This document shows positions 9,464 to 21,534 of a stretch of 64,000 nucleotides of DNA, in pieces. The notes under the pieces were generated by a model, which saw nothing but the letters and a program-made list of their open reading frames with translations, searched no databases and was not told the DNA's origin. The DNA is from Thermoanaerobaculales bacterium. GTDB taxonomy: Bacteria > Acidobacteriota > Thermoanaerobaculia > Thermoanaerobaculales > Sulfomarinibacteraceae. How positions within the stretch are numbered: position 1 is the first letter of the stretch; each line of letters opens with the position of its first letter. The translations under genes were made by a program, and so were the position numbers. Location of the stretch: contig DAOPQC010000004.1 of NCBI GenBank assembly GCA_035358815.1, positions 1 through 64,000 on the forward strand, read 5' to 3'.

Positions 9464-9500
9464 CGATTTAAGCATAATCGAAAACAGTAGATCATGTCAA
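9464..9500 (-). promoter_or_regulatory. Promoter of the efflux operon with overlapping operator
   Basis: On the minus strand a perfect TTGACA (9500-9495), an 18-base spacer and TATGCT (9476-9471) lie 33 bases before the ATG. An inverted repeat CGATT-N7-AATCG (9464-9468 and 9476-9480) covers the -10 box. The segment is much richer in A and T than its surroundings. A dimeric repressor bound here would block the promoter; no regulator gene is adjacent. Confidence 0.65.
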
Positions 9501-9601
9501 CCCCCCGAACGCAGGGCAACCGGCACGTGGCGGCCGCCTGCGATCGCACGATCGAGAGGATCAGCGGGGATCTTACAGCAATCCTGGGTGATTCAGCGCG
9601 A

Positions 9602-12055
<2,454 letters not shown>

Positions 12056-12263
12056 CCCTGGAGTATATCGGCGGCCGCCGCAATCCACACGGTGCGAGGG
12101 CGCGGCGTGGATCGCGGAGATCGGCGGCCGCCGGACCGCCGTCCGTGGGCCTGGCACCGTGCTAGGCTTTGTGGTGCGACGCGCGAATGGCGCCCACCGC
12201 GGCGCGCGACGCGAGTGAAGAGGAAAGTCGTGGGCTCGACGGCCCCCCACAAAGGAGAGCTCC

Positions 12264-13019
12264 ATGAAACGTCAGCTCGTGCTCGCAGGCCTGATACTGC
12301 TTGTCTCCCTGCCGGTGCTCGCCCAGGAGGAGGCCCCCACAGAGCCCCCGCCGGATCCCTGGAAGGGCGCCCTCGGGCTGTCCTACGTCGACACCAGCGG
12401 CAACAGCGAGACCGAGGCGTTCGGCCTCGATTTCAAAGTCGAGCGCCTGCCCGAACCCTGGGGCCTCGAGATCACGGGCCTCTTCAACCGAGCCTCGGAT
12501 CAGGGCGAGACCACGGCCGAGCGCTACTACCTGGGTGGCCGCGCCAAGCGGGCGCTCGGTGATCGCTGGGAGCTGTTCGGCGGGCTGAGCGGCGAGAAGG
12601 ACGAGTTCGCAGGCTTCGACATGCGGCTGCTCGCCGAGGTCGGCGTGGGCTACAAGGCGCTGCTCGGGCCAAAGCACTTCCTGGCCTTCGACGCCGGCCT
12701 GACCTACACCGACGAGGACCGGCTCGATCCTACTCCGGACGAGTCCTGGTTCGGCGGCGTGCTCGGCCTCGCCTATGAGTGGAAGCTCACGGACACCACC
12801 TCGTTCACGGAGCGGGTGCTGTTCTACCCGAACTTCGAGGAGTCGAGCGACTGGCGGCTCTCGTCCGAGACCGGGATCCAGGCTGCGATCAGCTCGATGC
12901 TCGCACTCAAGTTCAGCTACGAGTACCGCTACCGCAACGAACCGCTGACGCTCGCCGACGGCAGCGAGGCCGACTCGACGGACACGACCACCCGGTTTTC
13001 GGTGGTCTTCAACTTCTAG
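12264..13019 (+). CDS. DUF481 family outer-membrane beta-barrel protein
   Basis: 251 residues with a signal peptide (MKRQLVLAGLILLVSLPVLA, cleaved before QEE). The mature part is a series of amphipathic strands ending VVFNF, with a terminal aromatic residue as in outer-membrane barrels. GALGLSYVDTSGNSETEAFG is the characteristic opening of DUF481 (YdiY-like). A strong AAAGGAG site lies before the ATG. Function of the family is not known; it is thought to respond to osmotic or salt conditions in some bacteria. Confidence 0.85.
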   Translation: MKRQLVLAGLILLVSLPVLAQEEAPTEPPPDPWKGALGLSYVDTSGNSETEAFGLDFKVERLPEPWGLEITGLFNRASDQGETTAERYYLGGRAKRALGDRWELFGGLSGEKDEFAGFDMRLLAEVGVGYKALLGPKHFLAFDAGLTYTDEDRLDPTPDESWFGGVLGLAYEWKLTDTTSFTERVLFYPNFEESSDWRLSSETGIQAAISSMLALKFSYEYRYRNEPLTLADGSEADSTDTTTRFSVVFNF

Positions 13020-13042
13020 AGGGGCGTGTGGGGCATAGGCCC

Positions 13043-13124
13043 CTCGGCGCACGCGGGGCGTAGATCTCCGGATGCGTGTGACGCGTCGCGGTCGCTGGCT
13101 AACCTCCGCCCCGCGTGCGCCGAG
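13043..13124. repeat. 18-bp perfect inverted repeat with 46-base spacer
   Basis: CTCGGCGCACGCGGGGCG (13043-13060) is exactly complementary to 13107-13124. It lies in the space between the convergent DUF481 and peroxiredoxin genes. No T-run follows on either side, so it is not a standard terminator. It may be a REP/MITE-like element. The remaining bases up to 13264 show no convincing gene. Confidence 0.6.
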
Positions 13125-13264
13125 CAGGATGCGCTGCGCGCATCACTGACGAAGTGAAGAAGCTCCTCATGACGAGTGTTGTGGGCCGAGGTAGGGACCG
13201 CGTACTCGACTCCATGCGCGACTCGCTCGTCATCATCCTGCCGGCAGCTCCCCGACGAGCGTGG

Positions 13265-13726
13265 CTAGCCGAAGCCGGCGGCGCTGAGGGCGCGGAAGTC
13301 GCGGATCACCTCGGCGGCGTGGGTGGCCGGGGACACGCGCGGGTAGGACTTGAGGACGCGGCCGTCGCCGCCGACCAGTACGGACACGCGCTTCGGAAAC
13401 GGCAGCAGGGGGATCACCGCGCCCACTGCACGGGCGACGGCGCGCTGGCGGTCCGACAACAGCAGGAACGGCAGATGATTCTCCTCAGCGAACCGGCGGT
13501 TGGCCTCGGGTGAGTCGTAGGACACGCCGAGCACGGTGAGCCCGAGGCCCTGAAGCTCGCCCCAGCTGTCCCGCAGCTGGCAGGCCTCCCGGATTCAGCC
13601 GGGGGTGCTCGCCTTGGGGTAGAAGTAGAGCAGGTAGGACCGCCCCGTGAGGTCCGAGCTGCGCACCACCGACCCGTCGTGCGCCGCCAACGAGAACTCG
13701 ACCATCGGCTCGGCTTCCTGGATCAT
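13265..13726 (-). CDS. bcp: Peroxiredoxin (Bcp/PrxQ type), predicted selenoprotein with UGA at the peroxidatic position
   Basis: 153 residues if the in-frame TGA at 13597-13595 is read as selenocysteine. Before it is the Prx core YLLYFYPKASTPG, and after it, in the same frame with no gap, IREACQLRDSWGEL and the rest of the fold to the stop at 13265. In Bcp/PrxQ the motif is TPGC-x4-C; here it is TPG-U44-IREA-C49, so UGA replaces exactly the peroxidatic cysteine and the resolving cysteine five residues later is kept. Homology to the family on both sides and no other disruption argue against a pseudogene. A hairpin fitting a bacterial SECIS lies just downstream of the UGA, and a selenium locus lies 9 kb away. 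Start at ATG 13726 gives the usual family length. Expected role: reduction of hydroperoxides with thioredoxin-like donors. Alternative: a sequencing error changing TGC to TGA. Confidence 0.85.
13562..13580 (-). promoter_or_regulatory. Bacterial SECIS-like hairpin after the UGA codon
   Basis: In the mRNA, 14 bases after UGA, CCAGCUG pairs with CAGCUGG in a perfect 7-bp stem closed by the 5-base loop CGGGA. The loop G lies about 22-24 bases after the UGA. This fits what is known of bacterial SECIS elements, a short stem with a G near the 5' side of a small apical loop within roughly 16-37 bases of the UGA, bound by SelB. The hairpin is inside the coding region and encodes the end of the CQLRDSW segment. 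Confidence 0.7.
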
Positions 13727-13888
13727 CGCAGCGGCTCCCGTCCTGCGGTGGTTGCGCCCGCGGTGGTCATTCGACCCCCGAGTGCTCGTCAGGTTGCGGC
13801 GCCGGCAACCGGTCCGCCCACCACTCGCACCGCCGGATCCCAAACTGCAGGTGGTCGTGGGCGGCGATCACAATCGTAGCGCAACAGG

Positions 13889-13917
13889 TTGACCGCGACC
13901 GGAGGCCGGGTTAGTGT
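13889..13917 (+). promoter_or_regulatory. Promoter of hup
   Basis: TTGACC (13889-13894), 17 bases, TAGTGT (13912-13917), ending 30 bases before the hup ATG, with AGGAGGG as ribosome binding site. Prediction by consensus. Confidence 0.5.
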
Positions 13918-13947
13918 GATGGCGTAGCGCAATGGACAGGAGGGCCC

Positions 13948-14220
13948 ATGGCAGGCAAAGCTGAAGTCGTTGATCGGATCGCGGAGCTGACCGGGATTCC
14001 CAAGACCACGGTCGCGATGTGCTACGACACCCTGTTCGAGCTGCTGGCCGAGTCGCTCGGCAAGGGCGACAAGGTGGCGGTTCCCAACTTCGGGACCTTC
14101 AACGTCTCGGGACGGCCGGCCCGCATCGGCCGCAACCCTGCGACCGGGGCGCCGATCCAGATCGCGGCCTCCAAGACCGTCCGCTTCAAGGTCGCCAAGG
14201 CGCTCAAGGACAGGCTGTAG
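13948..14220 (+). CDS. hup: HU-family DNA-binding protein
   Basis: 90 residues, the standard HU length. The helical dimerisation part MAGKAEVVDRIAELTGIPKT is followed by the signature GDKVAVPNFGTFNVSGRPAR and the beta-arm RNPATGAPIQIAASKTVRFK. It bends DNA as a dimer and organises the nucleoid. An AGGAGGG site precedes the ATG. It is monocistronic as far as can be seen. Confidence 0.96.
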   Translation: MAGKAEVVDRIAELTGIPKTTVAMCYDTLFELLAESLGKGDKVAVPNFGTFNVSGRPARIGRNPATGAPIQIAASKTVRFKVAKALKDRL

Positions 14221-14287
14221 CCCGCCCAGCGACGGGGCGCTATCCTTGGCCGGGCCCCGCACGGGCGGCCGTGAGGGGTGGGCACCG

Positions 14288-14743
14288 TCACCGATCCTGA
14301 GGGTCGGTCGGCCGGCGAGCCGGAGGCTGCTCGAGGCGATGCCCGAGCAGCAGTGACAGCTGCTCCTCGATGGGGAGGGCTTCCTCGTCCGAGTCGCGCC
14401 ACGGCCAGCGGATGACGCCCATCGAGCGCTCGTAGGCCTCGACCCCGGCCTCGAGAGTCGCGACGACCAGGCGCGGTGCGAACCCGGACTGGAGCTTCAC
14501 CCGGAAGGCGAGCCCCTGCGACCCGCCCGGCTGGCCGCCGCCGAGGAGGTTGGCCTGCTCCTGCTGCAGGTGCGCAGCAACGCGGCCCATCGCGTCGGAC
14601 CGCTGGGCCAGCCTGGCCTCGGTGCGGGCGTCGAGCTCCGACAGATCGAGCCGATCGAGGCCGAGCGAGAAGCGTGGCTCGGCGGCGCCGGCGATGGCGG
14701 CGGCGGCCGCGATCAGCAATGCGGTCAGGACACCGGACCTCAT
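14288..14743 (-). CDS. Small secreted protein of unknown function
   Basis: 151 residues with a signal peptide (MRSGVLTALLIAAAAAIAGA, cleavage before AEP). The mature part is polar, with a helical stretch LDARTEARLAQRSDAMGRVA and a segment GLAFRVKLQSGFAPRLVVATLEAGVEAY. I do not recognise a family. A GAGGTGA site precedes the ATG. It is convergent with hup, and the 67 bases between them hold no obvious terminator. Confidence 0.6.
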   Translation of the reverse strand: MRSGVLTALLIAAAAAIAGAAEPRFSLGLDRLDLSELDARTEARLAQRSDAMGRVAAHLQQEQANLLGGGQPGGSQGLAFRVKLQSGFAPRLVVATLEAGVEAYERSMGVIRWPWRDSDEEALPIEEQLSLLLGHRLEQPPARRPTDPQDR

Positions 14744-14894
14744 GACAGCGTCACCTCAGTCTAACGCCCCCTATCGCCAACCAGTCGTCGGGCGAGGCCA
14801 TTTCGCACGGGCGGTTGCGCGCGACCGGGCGCCGAAGCGGAAGCGGAACCGAGCACTCCCAGAAGGCGGATCTGCCGACCCCACCCAGCACATC

Positions 14895-14981
14895 GAACCG
14901 CGGAGGCCGCGGAGCCCGCAGACAACATCGCGGAGACGGTCTTCTGAATGTGCCCAGCGTTCTTTGCGCCCTCCGCGGTTC
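14895..14981. repeat. 12-bp inverted repeat of the CCGCGGAGG type
   Basis: GAACCGCGGAGG (14895-14906) is perfectly complementary to CCTCCGCGGTTC (14970-14981), with a 63-base spacer containing further CGCGGAG copies. It resembles the dispersed CACGGAG-type palindromes found in noncoding DNA of many environmental bacteria. A related piece, GACCGCGGAGACGGTC, is at about 28924-28940. Confidence 0.55.
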
Positions 14982-14999
14982 AGATGACGAGACGGCGAT

Positions 15000-15256
15000 T
15001 CGGGGCGTGTTTCAGGGCACGGGCACGGGAGCGGGAACGAGCCCGGAAGCGGGCGCGGAAGCGGAAGCGGGCGGGGGTGTGGACATCTCGGGAACGGGAA
15101 CGGGAGCGGGAACGGGTGGGCGGGCCCTATTCCCCAGATCCCAGATCCTGGTCGGGCGGGGGCGCGGTGGACATCTCGGGAACGGGAACGGGAACGGGAG
15201 CGGGAACGGGTGGGCGGGCCCTATCCCCCAGATCCGAGATCCTGGTCGGGTGGGGC
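15000..15256. repeat. GGGAAC hexanucleotide array inside an 88-bp tandem duplication
   Basis: Runs of GGGAAC/GGGAGC hexamers begin near 15016. A unit starting GTGGACATCTCGGG at 15079 is repeated at 15167, and each copy ends with CCCAGATCC...CCTGGTCGGG(C/T)GGGG. With the inverted repeat at 14895-14981 this fills the 573-base gap between 14743 and the M1 peptidase gene; no gene is seen there. Confidence 0.7.
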
Positions 15257-15316
15257 TATCCCCTATCCCCTAAACCCTAACCCCTGGTCGGGTGGGGGCG
15301 TGTACACTCCAGAGGC

Positions 15317-17287
15317 GTGATGCAACGCAGAACCTCGCGGCTGCTGGCGGGCCTCGCCTTCGCGCTGGCGGTGTCCGGGACGGCGGCCGCCGCCGACTAC
15401 GAGATGGCGGTCACGCTCGACGCGGAGCTGCACCGGCTGCAGGGACGCCAGCTCGTCCGCTGGTTCAACGCCACGGACACGGCGACCGGCGAGCTGTGGT
15501 GGCACCTCTACCTCAACGCCTTTGCGAGTGACGACTCCACCTTCCTGCGCGAGCTCGGGCCCCGGCGCCTGCGCTTCGGCGGGCGGCCCGATGACATGCG
15601 CTGGGGCTGGACCACGATCACCCGCATGGCGCTGGCCGACGGCACCGACCTGCTGCCGACGCTCGAGTTCATGCGCCCCGACGACGGCAACCTCGAGGAC
15701 CGCTCGGTGGCGCGGGTCCGGCTGCCGGAGGAGGTTCCCCCGGGCGGCTCGGTCGTGGTGGAGGTCGAGTTCGAGGCGCAGCTGCCGTCGATCATCGCCC
15801 GCACCGGGTTCGCCGGCGACTTCCACCTGGCCGGGCAGTGGTTCCCCAAGCTCGGGGTGTTCGAGGGCGCCGGCGGCTGGAACTGCCACCAGTACCACGC
15901 CAACAGCGAGTTCTTCGCCGACTTCGGCAGCTACCGGGTGACCATCGAGGTGCCGCGCGGCTGGGTGGTCGGTGCGACCGGCGTCGAGATCGGCCGGATG
16001 GAGCCGCCGGAGGACCACGAGCGGGGGCTCCGGCTGGCGTACTCGGCGGAGCGGGTGCACGACTTTGCGTGGGTGGCGGCACCGGGGTCGGCGATGGAGG
16101 TGGTGTCCGCCGAGTTCGAGCCGGGCCGCGACGTGCCCCGCGAGTGGCTCGAGCGGGCCGTCCGGACGCTCGGTTCAAGCGCGGCCTCGCTCGAGCTGCC
16201 GCCGACCAGGCTGCGGCTCATGGTGCCGCGGAGCCACCTGAAGCTCGCCGAGCGTCACCTGCACGCGGCCCGCCTCGGGCTGGCCTGGCACGGTCTCTGG
16301 TACGGGCCGTACCCCTATCCGCAGCTGACCGTCGTGGTGCCGCCTCCGTCCGCCGTCGAGGCCGGGGGCATGGAGTACCCGACCTTCATCACCGCCACGA
16401 GCGGGTGGGCTTCGCCGATGGCCCTCCTCGAGGGGCGATCGCTGGTGGAGACCGTGGTCATCCACGAGATCGGGCACCAGTACTTCTACGGCCTGCTGGC
16501 GTCCAACGAGTTCGAGGAGGCGTGGCTCGACGAGGGCCTCACGAGCTTCGCCGAGCTCCAGTGCAGGGAGGCGATCGCGGCCGATGGCCTCGCGCCCGCG
16601 CTGCGCCGGGGAGGCCTCTGGACGCGCGAACGGATCGGGCAGAGCCTGGTCTGGACGCACTTCCGGATCGACCAGCCGTCGTGGGAGTTCCCGTCCCCTG
16701 TCCAGTACTACAGCGCCTCCTACGGCAGGACCGCGCTCAGCCTGCGCACCCTCGAGGGCCTGCTCGGCCCGGCGAACTTCGCGCGCGCCATGCGCACCTA
16801 TGCCGAGCGGTACCGGTTTCGCCACCCCACCGGCGACGACCTGTTCGCGACCTTCTCCGAGGTCGCCGGCGAGGACCTCGGCTGGTACTTCGAGCAGGCC
16901 TTCCGATCCGAGGCGGAGGTCGACTGGGAGGTCGCGGAGGTCCGCCACAGCCCGCGCCCCGGCGCCGCGGGCGAGTGGTCGATCGATGTCGATCTCGGGC
17001 GCCACGGTGGCTTCGCCGGCCCGGTGAGCGTTGCGCTCGAGTTCGAGGACGGGCGCCGGGAGCGGCGCAGCTGGGACGGGGGCGCCCGCCGGACAACGTG
17101 GACGCTCGACTCCGCACAGCGGCTCGAGCGGGTGGTCGTGGACCCGGACGCGGTGTGGGCGCTCGAGACGAAGCGCCGCGACAACTACTGGGCGAGGGAG
17201 GAGAGCTCGCGGGCGGCGCGCCGCGCACTGTGGTGGGTGCCGGAGGCGCTGCACTGGCTCGGGCTCGTTCACCTGCCGTGGAGCTGA
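15317..17287 (+). CDS. M1-family zinc metallopeptidase (aminopeptidase-like), secreted
   Basis: 656 residues from GTG 15317; an ATG at 15320 is equally possible. A signal peptide (about residues 6-26) is followed by the N-terminal M1 beta domain and the catalytic domain. The zinc site HEIGH (383-387) with Glu406 in WLDEGL gives the HExxH-x18-E pattern of M1 peptidases. GGMEYP (about 350-355) takes the place of the GxMEN substrate motif. Tyr in YYSASYG may stabilise the transition state. A TACACT box lies 8 bases before the GTG. The stop overlaps the start of the next gene. It probably trims peptides in the periplasm. Confidence 0.92.
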   Translation: MMQRRTSRLLAGLAFALAVSGTAAAADYEMAVTLDAELHRLQGRQLVRWFNATDTATGELWWHLYLNAFASDDSTFLRELGPRRLRFGGRPDDMRWGWTTITRMALADGTDLLPTLEFMRPDDGNLEDRSVARVRLPEEVPPGGSVVVEVEFEAQLPSIIARTGFAGDFHLAGQWFPKLGVFEGAGGWNCHQYHANSEFFADFGSYRVTIEVPRGWVVGATGVEIGRMEPPEDHERGLRLAYSAERVHDFAWVAAPGSAMEVVSAEFEPGRDVPREWLERAVRTLGSSAASLELPPTRLRLMVPRSHLKLAERHLHAARLGLAWHGLWYGPYPYPQLTVVVPPPSAVEAGGMEYPTFITATSGWASPMALLEGRSLVETVVIHEIGHQYFYGLLASNEFEEAWLDEGLTSFAELQCREAIAADGLAPALRRGGLWTRERIGQSLVWTHFRIDQPSWEFPSPVQYYSASYGRTALSLRTLEGLLGPANFARAMRTYAERYRFRHPTGDDLFATFSEVAGEDLGWYFEQAFRSEAEVDWEVAEVRHSPRPGAAGEWSIDVDLGRHGGFAGPVSVALEFEDGRRERRSWDGGARRTTWTLDSAQRLERVVVDPDAVWALETKRRDNYWAREESSRAARRALWWVPEALHWLGLVHLPWS

Positions 17288-18267
17288 TGGCCGTGAGCGA
17301 GCGTCCTTTCGGACCGCCGTCGCCGTGCCGGGGCGCTCGGCAGGCGCTGCGGCTGCGGCAGCTCGTCGCCGCGGTCTGGGTCGCCTCCTGGCTGGCGATC
17401 GCGCCGGTGCTCCTCGTGCTCTCACAGACAGCCGGCCGCAGCCTCGCGGCAGTGCCGGGCGGGCCGGGCGAGGTGGCGGCCGGCGACCTCCCGCTCCTCA
17501 TGGTGGAGGCCGTCCGCGGGGCGCTGAAGCCGCTGGCGATCGCTCTGGTGTCCGGCCTCGCGGCCTGGTGGGCCTGGACGGTGCTGTGGCACGCCGGGGT
17601 GGTGCGCTGGCAGCTGGGCACGGGCGCAGCGCCGATCCGCCTGGGCGCCCTGCTCCGGCTCGGCGCCGGCAGGTGGTGGCGCTATGCGCGGCTGTCGGCG
17701 ACCGCCCTGGCCGCGCTCGCGGTGGCAGCCGCCGCCGTGCTGGCGCCGCTCGGTCGGTGCGCGGTGGGGGCGCTCGGCGCGATGGCGGAGCGTCGCCTGC
17801 TGGTGCTGCTCGGGATCGGAGCCACGGCGACCGCGCTGCTGGCGATCGCGGTCTGGCTGGCGACCCTGCGCGGGGCGTGGCTGCTCGGGCTGCCGGGGCG
17901 CCGCTCCGCCGTGCTGGCGTGGCTGGCGGGCCTCAGGGAGACGCTGCGGCGGCCGCTGCCGGGCCTGTGGGCCTGGCTGGTGTGGATGGTCCCGGCGCTG
18001 CTCGTCTCCGCCGTCGCGCCGCTGCTCGGCGCAGCTTTCGTTGGCCTGCGCGGCGGCCTGCTGCTGGTCATGATCGGGCTGCTGGCGAGCCTCGCGCGCG
18101 CGTTCTGCTGGGTCGGCCTGTTCTGCTCCTTCGCCCCGCTGACCGATCTCGTCGGCGGTGCGGAAGGACCGCTCGAGGCGGCCGCCGGCAGCCCGCAGCA
18201 GGAGATCATGTGCGCCGAGGAGGCGTGGCAGGAGGAGGACGACGAAGGCGATCCGCCTGCGAGGTGA
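17287..18267 (+). CDS. Multi-pass membrane protein of unknown function
   Basis: 326 residues. The ATG at 17287 overlaps the stop of the M1 gene (TGATG), so the two are coupled. About six hydrophobic helices are visible (around residues 25-50, 75-100, 135-160, 175-200, 230-260 and 265-290), with an acidic tail AEEAWQEEDDEGD in the cytoplasm or periplasm. Composition is strongly Ala, Leu, Arg and Trp. I do not recognise a family. Coupling suggests a role with the peptidase. Confidence 0.7.
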   Translation: MAVSERPFGPPSPCRGARQALRLRQLVAAVWVASWLAIAPVLLVLSQTAGRSLAAVPGGPGEVAAGDLPLLMVEAVRGALKPLAIALVSGLAAWWAWTVLWHAGVVRWQLGTGAAPIRLGALLRLGAGRWWRYARLSATALAALAVAAAAVLAPLGRCAVGALGAMAERRLLVLLGIGATATALLAIAVWLATLRGAWLLGLPGRRSAVLAWLAGLRETLRRPLPGLWAWLVWMVPALLVSAVAPLLGAAFVGLRGGLLLVMIGLLASLARAFCWVGLFCSFAPLTDLVGGAEGPLEAAAGSPQQEIMCAEEAWQEEDDEGDPPAR

Positions 18268-18432
18268 CACGTGAAACGTGACACGTGACGGGAAACAGGT
18301 CCCCGCCCACCTGGGACGATTGCGGAACGAGGTAGGCGCGCGACTTTCGCGCGCCCCCAAACCGTGGCGCGTATGACGCGACGTTCGCGCGCCCCCAACC
18401 TGTCGCGTGAGCGGCGCGCATGAGATGCGCGC
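18268..18432. repeat. Short direct repeats between convergent genes
   Basis: Three overlapping copies of CACGTGA/ACGTGA begin right after the stop codon. Further on, two copies of TTCGCGCGCCCCCAA (about 18345 and 18389) sit in a GC-rich stretch. No gene or T-tract terminator is seen. Confidence 0.5.
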
Positions 18433-20099
<1,667 letters not shown>

Positions 20100-20103
<4 letters not shown>

Positions 20104-21317
20104 TTCCAGTCCCTCACCAGCTTGCGCTGACCGATGTAGAGCTCGTTGGGTGAGTTCGGGTCGAGCGCCCACTTCATGCGATCGATGCCTTCGGTGATCT
20201 CCTTGATCGAGCCGCAGAAGGAGACCCGCAGGTGGCCCTCGCGGCCGAACTCCTTGCCCGGCACGGTCACCACCTGCACCTTCTCGAGCAGGAACTTCGA
20301 CAGCTTCTCCGAGCTCTTGCCGTAGTGGCTGAAGTCCGGGAACGAGTAGAAGGTGCCGCCGGGGGCCTCCAGGCGCACGCCGTCGAACGAGCGCAGCTGC
20401 TCGATCAGGACGTTTCGGTTGTTCTCGAGGGTCGTGCGCAGGCTGCCAACCGATGACTGGATGCCGTTCAGCGCGCCGACCGCCGCGTGCTGGAGCAGCG
20501 CCGACGGCCCGGACGTCTCGTGGCTCTGGATGTTGGTCATCACCTCGATCAGGCGACGGCTTGCCACCGCCCAGCCGATCCGGAAGCCGGTCATCGCGTA
20601 CTGCTTGCTGACGCCGTTGATCAGGATCAGCTTCGAGTTCTCGGTGCGGTCCTTGGCGTACTGGTAGCAGTTGACCGGCCGCCGGCCGTCGAAGAGCAGC
20701 CGGTGGTAGATGTCGTCCATGATCAGGTAGAGGTCGCGGCGCTCGCAGAACTCGACGATGTCGGCGATGAACTGCTCGGGGTAGACGGCGCCCGAGGGGT
20801 TGTTGGGGCTGTTGATGATGACCGCCTTGGTGTACGAGCCCGTCACCTGCTCGATGTCCTCGATCCGCGGGATGAAGGAGCCGTCCTCGGGGCTTACCGG
20901 CACCGGCACCGCCCCCACCAGCTTGACCATCTCGGGGTAGCTGACCCAGTAGGGGGCCGGGAAGATCACCTCCTGCTGCGGGTCGAGGATGGCATGCAGC
21001 GCGCTCATGATCGCCTGCTTGGCGCCGCCGGAGGCCATCACCTGCTCGGGCGCCGGCCGCCAGCCGTAGAAGTCCTCGGTGTAGCGGATGATCGCCTGCT
21101 TGAGCGCGGGAATGCCGTCGGGCGGTGTGTAGCGGACCTCGCCCGACGTCAGCAGCGAGGTCGCGGCGAGGATGGCGTCGAGCGGCGGCTTGCCCTTCGG
21201 CTCGCCGCCTCCGAGGTGGATCACCGGATCGCCCTTGGCCCGCAGGATCGCGGCCGTCTCGTTGAGCTTGAGCGTGGCGGACTCGCCGATCTGCTTGGCG
21301 ATGTACGAGATGCTCAT
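20100..21317 (-). CDS. PLP-dependent aminotransferase (class I/II, aspartate-type)
   Basis: 405 residues starting MSISYIAKQIGES at 21317, chosen over an upstream ATG because the family begins here. PLP landmarks: INSPNNPSG (169-176), MDDIYH with the PLP-nitrogen Asp (200-205), and NGVSKQYAMTGFRIGW with the Schiff-base Lys238. It most resembles aspartate/prephenate aminotransferases (AAT Ib type). Overlap with pckA by 4 bases supports oxaloacetate as product; the exact amino donor cannot be set from sequence alone. Confidence 0.9.
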
Positions 21318-21534
21318 GTCGCCTGCCCTGCCTTTCCGGACCCGTCCCACGGAGTGGGGGACAGCTGGCGGCCGATTATCTCAGAGGTTTGTGAAAGTTT
21401 CCACTTGCAGGCGCCCCGGGAGCCGGATGGGGCCGCCTCTCGGGCCGCCCGGCCGTTGAGCGGGGGCGTCTCTCCGGAATCCTCGGCGGCAAGCGCCTTT
21501 CTCAACTCGACTCGTTCGGTGTACTCTCGTCACG

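Noticed and set aside
12152..12168. Sigma-54 promoter (TGGCAC...GC) before the DUF481 gene
   Set aside because: The distance between GG and GC is 11 instead of 10 bases and the TTGC block is missing.
13097..13124. Integron attC site suggested by GCTAAC
   Set aside because: No matching GTTRRRY at the other end and no cassette-like array or integrase.
13115..13513. Plus-strand frame covering the space before and opposite the peroxiredoxin gene
   Set aside because: Mostly antisense to the peroxiredoxin; the first 45 residues have no recognisable features and no ribosome site.
13265..13843. Peroxiredoxin as a pseudogene split by a stop codon
   Set aside because: The stop is a single UGA at the catalytic cysteine, both halves keep full family similarity in one frame, a SECIS-like hairpin follows and selenium genes are nearby.
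15000..15256. CRISPR array
   Set aside because: Repeats are 6-bp hexamers or an 88-bp tandem unit without unique spacers, and no cas gene is present.
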